Positions 10,250 to 19,893 of a DNA stretch of 64,000 bases are shown here, one piece after another. The position numbers were made by a program, and so were the translations under genes. Each line of letters opens with the position of its first letter. Position 1 is the first letter of the stretch. The notes under the pieces were generated by a model. That model did not search any database, was not told the DNA's origin, and saw only the letters and a program-made list of their open reading frames with translations. This stretch comes from an uncultured bacterium (GTDB taxonomy: Bacteria > Bacteroidota > Bacteroidia > Chitinophagales > CAIODY01): contig CAIODY010000043.1 of the NCBI GenBank assembly GCA_903857255.1, positions 174,344-238,343 of the forward strand, read 5' to 3'.

Positions 10250-10543
10250 ATGTCGAACAACAATAATCAGTTCCCACAATGGGAAGTTTTCATACAAGAA
10301 AAAAGTGGAAGTCCGTTTGAACATGCAGGCAGTGTTCATGCCACTGATAAAAAAATGGCGTTGCAAAATGCTCGTGATATTTATACGCGAAGGCTTGAGG
10401 GCAGGGCGTTGTGGGTGGTGATGACGGATAATATTGCCTCCACAACCCGTGATGATGAAGAAGAATTTTTCGACCCAGCGGAAGATAAAATATATCGCAC
10501 ACCCAACTTTTACAAAATGCCAGCAGGCACTACTAATCTATAA
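10250..10543 (+). CDS. paaB: 1,2-phenylacetyl-CoA epoxidase subunit PaaB
   Basis: QFPQWEVFIQEKSGSPFEHAGSVHATDKKMALQNARDIYTRR. Confidence 0.9.
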   Translation: MSNNNNQFPQWEVFIQEKSGSPFEHAGSVHATDKKMALQNARDIYTRRLEGRALWVVMTDNIASTTRDDEEEFFDPAEDKIYRTPNFYKMPAGTTNL

Positions 10544-10561
10544 TTTAACAACAAATTTATC

Positions 10562-11320
10562 ATGAACACAAAAGAGGCATTATATAATTTCTGTTTGAGA
10601 TTAGCCGATAACAATATTGTATTAGGTCAGCGCTTGGCTGAATGGTGCAGCCGCGGACCCATACTGGAAGAGGATTTGGCGATGACCAACATTTCGTTGG
10701 ATTTATTTGGCGAAGCTGAAAGCCTTTATGAATACGCTGTTTCGTTGATGGACAACAATTCAACAGCCGACCATTTAGCATTTTTAAGAAGTGAAAGAGA
10801 ATACTTCAACAACTTGTTGGTGGAACAACCCAATGGTGATTTTGCTCAAACGATGATGAAACAGGTTTTGTTTTCAGCATTTGCAAAACACTTGTATGAA
10901 GCATTATGTAACAGCCATGATGAAACCTTGAAAGGATTATCTGCAAAGGCTTTGAAAGAAACAAAATATCATCTACGCCATAGCAGCGAATGGATTATTC
11001 GCTTTGGTAATGGCACTGAAGAAAGTATACGTCGTACTCAATTTGCATTAAATAAATTGTGGCGTTTTACTGATGATATGTTTGTGATGAATGATGTGGA
11101 CGAAGAATTAATTTCGATGGGCATCAGTTTTAATTTGGATGATATTCATGCTAAATGGAAATTCACTATCAGCGAAATTTTTGCTGAAGCTAATTTGCAA
11201 ATACCTGATGCCAATAATGTGATAACTGGCGGCAGCAAAGGCTTTCACACCGAACATTTAGGACATTTACTTTGCGAAATGCAATATTTACAACGTGTAC
11301 ATCCGGGCGCAACATGGTAA
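10562..11320 (+). CDS. paaC: 1,2-phenylacetyl-CoA epoxidase subunit PaaC
   Basis: LADNNIVLGQRLAEWCSRGPILEEDLAMTNISLDLFGEAESLYEYA; KALKETKYHLRHSSEWIIRFGNGTEES. Confidence 0.9.
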   Translation: MNTKEALYNFCLRLADNNIVLGQRLAEWCSRGPILEEDLAMTNISLDLFGEAESLYEYAVSLMDNNSTADHLAFLRSEREYFNNLLVEQPNGDFAQTMMKQVLFSAFAKHLYEALCNSHDETLKGLSAKALKETKYHLRHSSEWIIRFGNGTEESIRRTQFALNKLWRFTDDMFVMNDVDEELISMGISFNLDDIHAKWKFTISEIFAEANLQIPDANNVITGGSKGFHTEHLGHLLCEMQYLQRVHPGATW

Positions 11321-11823
11321 ACCTTGATTCACCATTAACCAACGAAAAAGTTTGGAAAATTTTAAATCAAATTCCCGACCCAGATATTCCTGTGGTGAGC
11401 ATTGTGGAGTTGGGCATTGTGAGAAATGTAGAAAACAACGATGCTGAAAAATGGATAGTAACGATTACACCAAGTTATTCAGGTTGCCCAGCCATGGCGG
11501 TTTTCAGAGAGGATATCAAAACTGTTTTATTGGAAAGTGGAGCGAAAGAAGTAGAACTAAAAATTTCATATTCGCCTGCCTGGACAACTGATTGGTTGAG
11601 TGAAACCACTCGTGAAAAAATGCGGAAGCATGGCATTGCACCACCTGAAACTAATTCATCGCAATCTGTTGAATTATTTGCTGATTCTAAAAGAAAAATT
11701 ACTTGCCCACATTGTGGTAAAAACGAAACACATCGCACTTCGCAATTTGGCTCAACGCCTTGCAAAGCTTTGTGGTATTGTGATTCATGCCATCAGCCAT
11801 TTGAATATTTTAAGTGTTATTGA
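11314..11823 (+). CDS. paaD: 1,2-phenylacetyl-CoA epoxidase subunit PaaD
   Basis: DUF59-type N-terminus (IPDPDIPVVSIVELGIV) plus zinc ribbon CPHCG...GSTPCKALWYCDSCHQPFEYFKCY; ATGGTAA overlap with paaC. Confidence 0.9.
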   Translation: MVNLDSPLTNEKVWKILNQIPDPDIPVVSIVELGIVRNVENNDAEKWIVTITPSYSGCPAMAVFREDIKTVLLESGAKEVELKISYSPAWTTDWLSETTREKMRKHGIAPPETNSSQSVELFADSKRKITCPHCGKNETHRTSQFGSTPCKALWYCDSCHQPFEYFKCY

Positions 11824-11826
11824 AAA

Positions 11827-12222
11827 ATGAAAAGAGATATTTCAGATAAAACCGACATCAAAATATTGGTAGATTCTTTTTATGCAAAAGTAAAATCGGA
11901 TGAATTGCTTGGCAAAATTTTTGATGACATCATGCAAGTAAATTGGGAAAAGCATTTGCCCAAAATGTATGATTTTTGGGATAATATTTTGTTCCGAACC
12001 AACAATTATCATGGTCGTCCGTTTCCACCACATTTGGATGTGAATGATAAAATCGCCTTAACCAACGAACATTTTCAGCGTTGGATAAATTTATTCTACA
12101 CCACTGTTGATGAGCATTTCATTGGTAAAAATGCAGAAGAAATAAAATTCAGAGCCAACTCCATCAAGCAGATTTTTAATTACAAAATCAATTTCATTAA
12201 TCATCATCAAAGCCAAATATAA
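11827..12222 (+). CDS. Group III truncated hemoglobin
   Basis: LVDSFYAKVKSDELLGKIFDD...WEKHLPKMYDFWDNILFRTNNYHGRPFPPHLDV; starts 3 bp after the paaD stop. Confidence 0.87.
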   Translation: MKRDISDKTDIKILVDSFYAKVKSDELLGKIFDDIMQVNWEKHLPKMYDFWDNILFRTNNYHGRPFPPHLDVNDKIALTNEHFQRWINLFYTTVDEHFIGKNAEEIKFRANSIKQIFNYKINFINHHQSQI

Positions 12223-12284
12223 ACTGACAACAATCATTTTCAAAAATTGATTTGCCTCATGTTTTTTAGAAAGAAACAAAAGCA

Positions 12285-12309
12285 TTTTGTGAAATTATTT
12301 TTCACAAAA
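12285..12309. promoter_or_regulatory. Perfect 10-bp inverted repeat TTTTGTGAAA-N5-TTTCACAAAA
   Basis: Read directly; 13 nt upstream of ATG 12323; no T-run after it. Confidence 0.5.
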
Positions 12310-12322
12310 AATCTGTTTCAAA

Positions 12323-13705
12323 ATGTTTATCCAACAACTTTATACCAACTGTTTAGCGCAAGCCGCTTATTATATTGAATCGAATGGTGAAGCCGCAATC
12401 ATCGACCCATTAAGGGATACAGCAGATTACCTTACTTTATTAAAATCAAGAAATGCAAAATTGAAATACATTTTTGAAACGCATTTTCATGCTGATTTTG
12501 TGAGCGGACATTTAGATTTAGCCAAGCAAACTGGTGCACAAATAATCTTTGGACCTGATGCAAAACCTAATTATGAAGCACGAATTTGCCGCGATAATGA
12601 AAAACTTTTGTTGGGCGATTGTGTGCTGCAAGTGTTGCACACACCGGGTCACACCATTGAATCCATCTGTGTTTTATTGTTTGATGAACAACATAAATCG
12701 CACAGTTTATTTAGTGGCGATACTTTGTTTGTGGGCGATGTTGGTCGCCCTGATTTGTTGAGTGGAAATTTATCGAAAGAAGTTTTAGCCAGCATGTTGT
12801 ATGATTCAATTCAACAAAAAATAATGCCGCTAAATGGTGACGTGATTGTATATCCTGGGCATGGAGCTGGTTCTCCTTGCGGAAAAAATTTAGGCAAGGA
12901 AACCAGCTCTACTATTGGCATTCAGAAGAAATTGAATTATGCTTTACAACCAATTACAAAAGAAAAATTCATTGAAATAGTTACTGCTGACCAACCTGCT
13001 GCGCCAGCTTATTTTTTTAAAGATGCAGCGATAAATAAAAATGGTTACGAAAGTTTTGAAACCGTTTTACAAAAAGAAATGAAAGATTTATCTGCCGAGC
13101 AAGTGGCTGAATATATCCGCAAAGGTGCGGTGGTGCTGGATGTGAGAAACAATAATGATTTTGCCAATGCACATATCAAAGGTGCTATCAACATTGCACT
13201 GAATGGAACATTCGCTATTTACACAGGTTCTATTATTTCATTAACGCAACCGATTGTGTTGGTTTGCGACATGGGAAAAGAGAAAGAACCACTTACAAGG
13301 CTTGCCCGTGTTGGGTTTGAGAATGTAGTGGGTTATTGGGATGGTGATGTTCACTTTTTAATTTCGCATGAAATTGAAATCAGCAAAATAAAAACGATTG
13401 CCGTGGATGAGTTGAATGAAGTGTTGACGAATGAAAAAATGGTGGTGTTGGATGTGCGATTGAAAAATGAATTTGATGTACAACATTTAAAAAATGCCAT
13501 CAACATTCCGTTGAATGAATTGCAAGATAGAATTGCCGAATTAAACCCCAAAGATGAATTGTTGATTTACTGCGCAGGCGGCTACCGAAGCATGATTGCA
13601 GCTTCTATTTTAGAAAAAAACGGTTTCAAAAAACTGATTAATTTGAATGGCGGAATTAATGCGGTGAATAAATACAAACCCGAAATGATTTTGCAAATGG
13701 CTTGA
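12323..13705 (+). CDS. MBL-fold persulfide dioxygenase fused to two rhodanese domains (CstB-like)
   Basis: FETHFHADFVSGH (MBL), LDVRNNNDFANAHIKGAINI and LDVRLKNEFDVQHLKNAINIP...YCAGGYRSM. Confidence 0.88.
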   Translation: MFIQQLYTNCLAQAAYYIESNGEAAIIDPLRDTADYLTLLKSRNAKLKYIFETHFHADFVSGHLDLAKQTGAQIIFGPDAKPNYEARICRDNEKLLLGDCVLQVLHTPGHTIESICVLLFDEQHKSHSLFSGDTLFVGDVGRPDLLSGNLSKEVLASMLYDSIQQKIMPLNGDVIVYPGHGAGSPCGKNLGKETSSTIGIQKKLNYALQPITKEKFIEIVTADQPAAPAYFFKDAAINKNGYESFETVLQKEMKDLSAEQVAEYIRKGAVVLDVRNNNDFANAHIKGAINIALNGTFAIYTGSIISLTQPIVLVCDMGKEKEPLTRLARVGFENVVGYWDGDVHFLISHEIEISKIKTIAVDELNEVLTNEKMVVLDVRLKNEFDVQHLKNAINIPLNELQDRIAELNPKDELLIYCAGGYRSMIAASILEKNGFKKLINLNGGINAVNKYKPEMILQMA

Positions 13706-13784
13706 TTTTTTTATGCTTTCAGAGCAATTCTTTTAAAATCAAAACCTTTTCTGCTTTTATCTATGAAAATTCCCTTCTAAAACT

Positions 13785-13792
13785 TACCTTTG
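13785..13792 (+). promoter_or_regulatory. -7 box TACCTTTG upstream of atpD
   Basis: Matches TAnnTTTG, about 85 nt before ATG 13877. Confidence 0.5.
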
Positions 13793-13805
13793 CGGCTCGA
13801 AAAAA

Positions 13806-13833
13806 GTGAATGGTGAATGGTCAATTGTGAATC
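13806..13833. repeat. 7-bp tandem repeat, four units (GTGAATG GTGAATG GTCAATT GTGAATC)
   Basis: Read directly in the atpD leader. Confidence 0.8.
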
Positions 13834-13873
13834 CATCATTTTAGAAAATATTTTTACCAACAATTCAATATAA

Positions 13874-15385
<1,512 letters not shown>

Positions 15386-15400
15386 AAGCTTACAAAATGG

Positions 15401-15442
15401 TTCGACAGGGCTCACCATGACGGTCATCCTGAGCTTGTCGAA
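15401..15442. repeat. Imperfect palindrome TTCGACAGGGCTCACCATGAC/GTCATCCTGAGCTTGTCGAA (REP-like)
   Basis: Arms largely complementary; a related arm is at 63981-64000. Confidence 0.75.
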
Positions 15443-15463
15443 GGATAAAATAAAAAGAAAACA

Positions 15464-15487
15464 CTTTGCGTCTTTGCGCCTTTGTGT
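15464..15487. repeat. 8-bp tandem repeat, three units (CTTTGCGT CTTTGCGC CTTTGTGT)
   Basis: Read directly in the atpD-atpC spacer. Confidence 0.75.
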
Positions 15488-15504
15488 GAAAAACAAAAAA
15501 CAAA

Positions 15505-15747
15505 ATGACACTTGAGATTCTAACTCCAGAAAAAAAATTCTTCAGCGGCGATGCAGAAAGCGTTATGCTGCCTGGTGCTGATGGAAAGTTTGAAATATTG
15601 AAAGACCATGCGCCATTGATTTCATCATTGAAAGAAGGTGAAATTCGTATTCGCCAAAATGGAAAAGATACTTCGGTAAAAATTAAAAGTGGTTTTGTTG
15701 AAGTGTTGAACAACAAAATTAACGTGATGGTAGAAGGTGCTGCATAA
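15505..15747 (+). CDS. atpC: F0F1 ATP synthase subunit epsilon
   Basis: MTLEILTPEKKFFSGDAESVMLPGADGKFEILKDHAPLIS. Confidence 0.92.
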   Translation: MTLEILTPEKKFFSGDAESVMLPGADGKFEILKDHAPLISSLKEGEIRIRQNGKDTSVKIKSGFVEVLNNKINVMVEGAA

Positions 15748-15752
15748 TTCAG

Positions 15753-15788
15753 TTTTTAAAGTTCATCAAGTACATAAAGTTTTTAAAG
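15753..15788. repeat. 9-bp tandem repeat, four units (TTTTTAAAG TTCATCAAG TACATAAAG TTTTTAAAG)
   Basis: Read directly; related array at 43110-43145. Confidence 0.7.
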
Positions 15789-15823
15789 AAAAGCCAATTC
15801 AAATTTTGAGTTGGCTTTTTTCA
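15789..15823 (+). terminator. Terminator after atpC
   Basis: aaagccaattcaaa/ttttgagttggctttttt stem plus T-run. Confidence 0.7.
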
Positions 15824-15948
15824 TAAAAATCAGTTGCAAAAATTCAACAAGTGTTTACATTAATAGCCTTTTAAAAAAATCTTATCCATAACCACATTTC
15901 TTTTTTTCATTGCAAAAACATTTCTTTGCAAAAATTTAACCGAACCGA

Positions 15949-18291
15949 ATGGCAAAAAATTTATTGATTGTTGAGTCGCCTGCGAAAGCAAAAACTATTG
16001 AAAAATATTTGGGTGAAGATTTTAAAGTAGTGAGTAGCAAAGGACATATTCGCGATTTGGCAAAAGGCGACAAAGGTGTTGATATTGCTAATGGTTTCAA
16101 GCCTAATTATATTATAAGTGAAGACAAAGCTGATGTGGTAAAGGAACTGCAAAAGTTGGCTAAATCATCGCAAGAAGTTTGGCTGGCAACGGATGAAGAC
16201 CGTGAAGGAGAGGCAATTAGCTGGCACTTATGCGAAGCTTTAAACCTGGATGTAAAAAACACAAAGCGAATTGTTTTTCATGAAATTACTAAGTCTGCCA
16301 TTCAGGAAGCGATTACTAAACCACGAAAAGTGGATATCAATTTAGTAGATGCACAACAAGCACGAAGAGTGTTGGATAGAATTGTGGGCTTTGAATTATC
16401 CCCTATTTTATGGCGTAAGCTTTCGGCTGGAAGTGGCTTGAGTGCTGGTCGTGTACAATCTGTAGCGGTAAGATTAATTGTAGAAAAAGAAAGAGAAATT
16501 TTAGAACACAACACTAAGTCATTTTATAAAGTAGTTGCTTATTTTTTAGCTGAAAACGATGGCAAACTAACTCCATTCAAAGCAGAATTGTCAAAAAAAT
16601 ATGACGATAAAAAAGATGCAGAAACATTTTTACAAAGTTGCATCAACGCAAAATATACAGTCACAAAAATTGAAGTAAAACCAGGGAAACGTACACCAGC
16701 AGCACCTTTCACCACTTCAACTTTGCAGCAAGAGGCTTCGCAAAAATTGTACATGTCTCCAGTTATTACAATGATGGTTGCACAACGGCTTTATGAGGCT
16801 GGGCATATTTCATACATGAGAACGGACTCTGTAAATCTTTCTACACAGGCACTAAGCAATATTCAGAGCCAAATTGAGAAAATGTATGGTAAACAATATC
16901 ATCAACATAGAAGTTATCAAAGCAAAACAGCCAATGCTCAAGAAGCGCATGAAGCTATTCGTCCTACTGAAATGAAAAATGTAGATATTGATGTGGATAG
17001 TGACCAATTGCGTTTATACCAATTAATTTGGCGTAGAACAATTGCATCACAAATGGCTGATGCAGAATTGGAAAGAACAATTGCTGAAATTACAATTTCT
17101 ACCAACAATTCTATTTTGCAAGCAAAAGGCGAAGTAATAAAATTTGATGGTTTTTTGAAAGTGTATATGGAAAGTGTAGATGAAGATTTAGATGATAATG
17201 ATGAAAAGGATAATGCTCTTTTACCTCCATTAAAAAAAGACCAGCAAGTAAAACTAAAAGAGTTAGTTGCTACACAACGTTTCACAAAACCTGCTTCAAG
17301 ATATACGGAAGCTGGATTAGTAAAGAAGTTAGAGGAATTAGGAATTGGTCGCCCATCCACTTATGCTCCAACTATTAATACAATTATCAAAAGAGGTTAT
17401 GTAGAGAAAAAAATAAAAGAAGGAATAGAAAGAAGCTATGAAGTTTACAAATTGAACGACCAAGGTTCAATAAAAATGGAAACAAAAACCGAAAACACTG
17501 GGGCAGAAAAAAATAAACTATCTCCAACCGATTTGGGATTATTAACTAATGATTTTTTGGTTGAACATTTTAAAGGAATTTTAGATTATTCATTTACTGC
17601 AAAAGTAGAAGCCGAGTTTGATGAAATTGCAGATGGCAAATTGAAGTGGCCAAAAATGCTCGACACATTTTACAAACCATTTCATGGAATTGTAGAGCAT
17701 ACCATTGAAAATGCTGAAAGAGTGAGTGGCGAACGTGATTTGGGTATCGACCCTAAGAGTGGTAAAAAAGTAATTGCACGTATGGGGCGTTATGGTCCAA
17801 TGGTACAAATTGGTGAATCAACAGAAGATGAGAATGATAAACCAAAGTTTTCTAAACTTAAGCCCAATCAAAGTATCAGTACAATAACTTTAGAAGAGGC
17901 ATTAGAATGTTTTGCATTGCCACGAGTGGTTGGTCAATTTGAAGAAAAAGATTTAACAGTGAATATTGGTCGCTTTGGCGCTTATTTAGCACACGATGGC
18001 AAGTTTTATAGTTTGAAAAAAACGCATGACCCCTACACTATTACTTCGGCGGAAGCCATTGAAGTGATAGAAGAAAAACGCAACAGCATTTTACGAGTTT
18101 TTGAAGGCACTGATATTTCTATTGTTGTTGGTCGATGGGGACCTTACATTAAAGCAGGTAAGAAAAATGTGAAACTACCTAAGGATGCTGATGTGAAAAA
18201 AATTAAGTTGGAAGAAATCATGCCTTTAATAGAAGCTGCACCCGAAGCCAAACCACGTGGTTGGGCGGCAAGAAAAAAAGCGAAAAAATAA
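15949..18291 (+). CDS. topA: DNA topoisomerase I
   Basis: MAKNLLIVESPAKAKTIEKYLG, DEDREGEAISWH, YEAGHISYMRTDS. Confidence 0.96.
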   Translation: MAKNLLIVESPAKAKTIEKYLGEDFKVVSSKGHIRDLAKGDKGVDIANGFKPNYIISEDKADVVKELQKLAKSSQEVWLATDEDREGEAISWHLCEALNLDVKNTKRIVFHEITKSAIQEAITKPRKVDINLVDAQQARRVLDRIVGFELSPILWRKLSAGSGLSAGRVQSVAVRLIVEKEREILEHNTKSFYKVVAYFLAENDGKLTPFKAELSKKYDDKKDAETFLQSCINAKYTVTKIEVKPGKRTPAAPFTTSTLQQEASQKLYMSPVITMMVAQRLYEAGHISYMRTDSVNLSTQALSNIQSQIEKMYGKQYHQHRSYQSKTANAQEAHEAIRPTEMKNVDIDVDSDQLRLYQLIWRRTIASQMADAELERTIAEITISTNNSILQAKGEVIKFDGFLKVYMESVDEDLDDNDEKDNALLPPLKKDQQVKLKELVATQRFTKPASRYTEAGLVKKLEELGIGRPSTYAPTINTIIKRGYVEKKIKEGIERSYEVYKLNDQGSIKMETKTENTGAEKNKLSPTDLGLLTNDFLVEHFKGILDYSFTAKVEAEFDEIADGKLKWPKMLDTFYKPFHGIVEHTIENAERVSGERDLGIDPKSGKKVIARMGRYGPMVQIGESTEDENDKPKFSKLKPNQSISTITLEEALECFALPRVVGQFEEKDLTVNIGRFGAYLAHDGKFYSLKKTHDPYTITSAEAIEVIEEKRNSILRVFEGTDISIVVGRWGPYIKAGKKNVKLPKDADVKKIKLEEIMPLIEAAPEAKPRGWAARKKAKK

Positions 18292-19173
18292 TTGAGCAAC
18301 AACATTAAAAATACTGAACTAAAATCGTTGGTGGCATTGTTAGATGACCCCGATGAAGAAGTATTTGAAAATGTTTTTAATCGGTTGTGTGAATATGGAC
18401 CAGCCGTTATTCCATCATTAGAAAGTGAATGGATGCACAATTTGGATGAAATGGTGCAGGAGCGATTGGAAACTTTAATTCACACCATTCAATTTGATTA
18501 TGTAAAAAGTGAATTGAAAACTTGGGCTTTAAATGATTCGAAAGATTTATTGAAAGGCTTGCTCATCATCAATAAATATCAATATCCTGACGCTGACAAT
18601 CAAAAAATAATTGAGCAAATTGAACTGCTCAAAAAAAATATTTGGATTGAATTGAATTATCAACTCACACCATTGGAACAAGTGAGGGTGTTTAATTTAA
18701 TTTTCTTCAAACACAGTAAATACGAACCGAACATTGAGAATATTCATGACCCGAAAAATAATTTCATCAGCCATATTTTAGAATCGAAAAAAAGTAATCC
18801 AATCGGTATTGCTTTGTTGTATCTATTGTTGGCGCAACAGCTTCGGATGCCGATTTACGGCGTTTGTTTAAAACAATATTTCATTCTTTGTTTTATTGAT
18901 GCTGATATTTTTCATACGGATAGCAGCATGATGAATGCACAGGATATTTTGTTTTACATCAATCCTTATAACAAAGGTGCAATCTTTAATAATCAGGAAA
19001 TTCATGCTTATCTGCGCCGCATGAAATTAGAACCAAAAGACAAATATTTTTATCCAGCCAGTAATATTGAAATAGTGAAAGAACTGCTGGACACCATTTT
19101 GCAAAACTTTGAAATGCAGGGTGAGAAAGAGAAAGCCGAAGAAATTTTTTTTTTAAAGGGCATACTTTCCTAA
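18292..19173 (+). CDS. Transglutaminase-like (SirB1-type) protein, TTG start abutting the topA stop
   Basis: LLDDPDEEVFENVFNRLCEYG... NPIGIALLYLLLAQQLRMPIYGVCLKQYFIL. Confidence 0.7.
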   Translation: MSNNIKNTELKSLVALLDDPDEEVFENVFNRLCEYGPAVIPSLESEWMHNLDEMVQERLETLIHTIQFDYVKSELKTWALNDSKDLLKGLLIINKYQYPDADNQKIIEQIELLKKNIWIELNYQLTPLEQVRVFNLIFFKHSKYEPNIENIHDPKNNFISHILESKKSNPIGIALLYLLLAQQLRMPIYGVCLKQYFILCFIDADIFHTDSSMMNAQDILFYINPYNKGAIFNNQEIHAYLRRMKLEPKDKYFYPASNIEIVKELLDTILQNFEMQGEKEKAEEIFFLKGILS

Positions 19174-19257
19174 AAGAAATTCATTTTTAAAATGGGTGCG
19201 TAGAATTACAAAAATTTGTTGTTGTTCGTGGTGTTGATTCGGTACATCTTTGTATCG

Positions 19258-19430
19258 CAATCAAATTTAAAACTATGAAAATTTAAACTTGGTTGCTGAA
19301 ACAACAGTTTGCTCCTTTTTTTTCCTGAATCTTAATCGTGTTGATAGAGAGCATTATTAAGAAAGAAAAAACTAAGAAAACAAAGCGGACTTTAAAGCTA
19401 CTCAAATTAATTTTTGAGTAGCTTTTTCTT
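19258..19430 (+). ncRNA. Candidate small RNA or leader with two tandem terminators
   Basis: GTTG-N20-CATCTTTG promoter-like signal at about 19221-19252; hairpin 19285-19310 then T8 at 19316-19323; second 13-bp-stem hairpin 19394-19425 with a T-rich tail; no credible CDS. Confidence 0.35.
19394..19430 (+). terminator. Strong terminator hairpin upstream of the SET-domain gene
   Basis: aaagctactcaaa-ttaatt-tttgagtagcttt then tttctttt. Confidence 0.75.
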
Positions 19431-19434
19431 TTTG

Positions 19435-19442
19435 CTACATTT
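19435..19442 (+). promoter_or_regulatory. -7 box TACATTTG for the SET-domain gene
   Basis: Matches TAnnTTTG, directly after the preceding terminator. Confidence 0.5.
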
Positions 19443-19459
19443 GAAATTAAAGAATAAAA

Positions 19460-19843
19460 ATGCGACATGAAGCATTAATAATTTTAAAAACAAAAAACAA
19501 AGGAAGGGGGGTTTTTACTGACCAAGCTATTGTTGAAGGCGAAGTGATTGAAATTGCACCCATGTTGGTGTTGCCTGAAGCCGATAAATTGTTGGTTGAC
19601 AAAACTCATTTGTACAATTATTATTTTTTGTGGGGAAAAGAAAATAAGCAAATTGCTATTGCATTGGGCTATGGAAGTATCTACAATCATAGCTTTCAGC
19701 CTAATGTGGCTTACAAAATGGATTTTGAAAATGAAACCATCACCTTTGTTGCTTGGCGTAATATTGAAAAGGACGAAGAACTTTTTATCAACTATAATGG
19801 TGATGAGGATAGCAACGACCTTTTGTGGTTTGATGTAAAATAA
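19460..19843 (+). CDS. Small SET-domain protein (putative lysine methyltransferase)
   Basis: KGRGVFTDQAI, YNHSFQPNVAY, EKDEELFINYN (three SET motifs). Confidence 0.85.
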   Translation: MRHEALIILKTKNKGRGVFTDQAIVEGEVIEIAPMLVLPEADKLLVDKTHLYNYYFLWGKENKQIAIALGYGSIYNHSFQPNVAYKMDFENETITFVAWRNIEKDEELFINYNGDEDSNDLLWFDVK

Positions 19844-19882
19844 AAAGCAGTAACAATTTTTTGTTACTGCTTTTTATTTTAC
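19835..19882. terminator. Perfect 22-bp inverted repeat with TTTT loop between convergent genes (bidirectional terminator)
   Basis: gtaaaataaaaagcagtaacaa-tttt-ttgttactgctttttattttac. Confidence 0.85.
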
Positions 19883-19893
19883 CATTCACTTTT

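Noticed and set aside
12288-12306. CRP/FNR/HcpR consensus site (TGTGA-N6-TCACA) at the inverted repeat
   Set aside because: The half-sites match in part but the spacer is 9 nt rather than 6, so I report only an unassigned inverted repeat.
19258-19430. Assignment of the candidate RNA to 6S RNA, tmRNA or a known riboswitch
   Set aside because: No conserved core motif of those classes is recognisable; left as an unassigned candidate.
19835-19882. 22-bp palindrome as a recombination or integration site
   Set aside because: Position between convergent genes with A/T-rich flanks on both sides fits a bidirectional terminator better.
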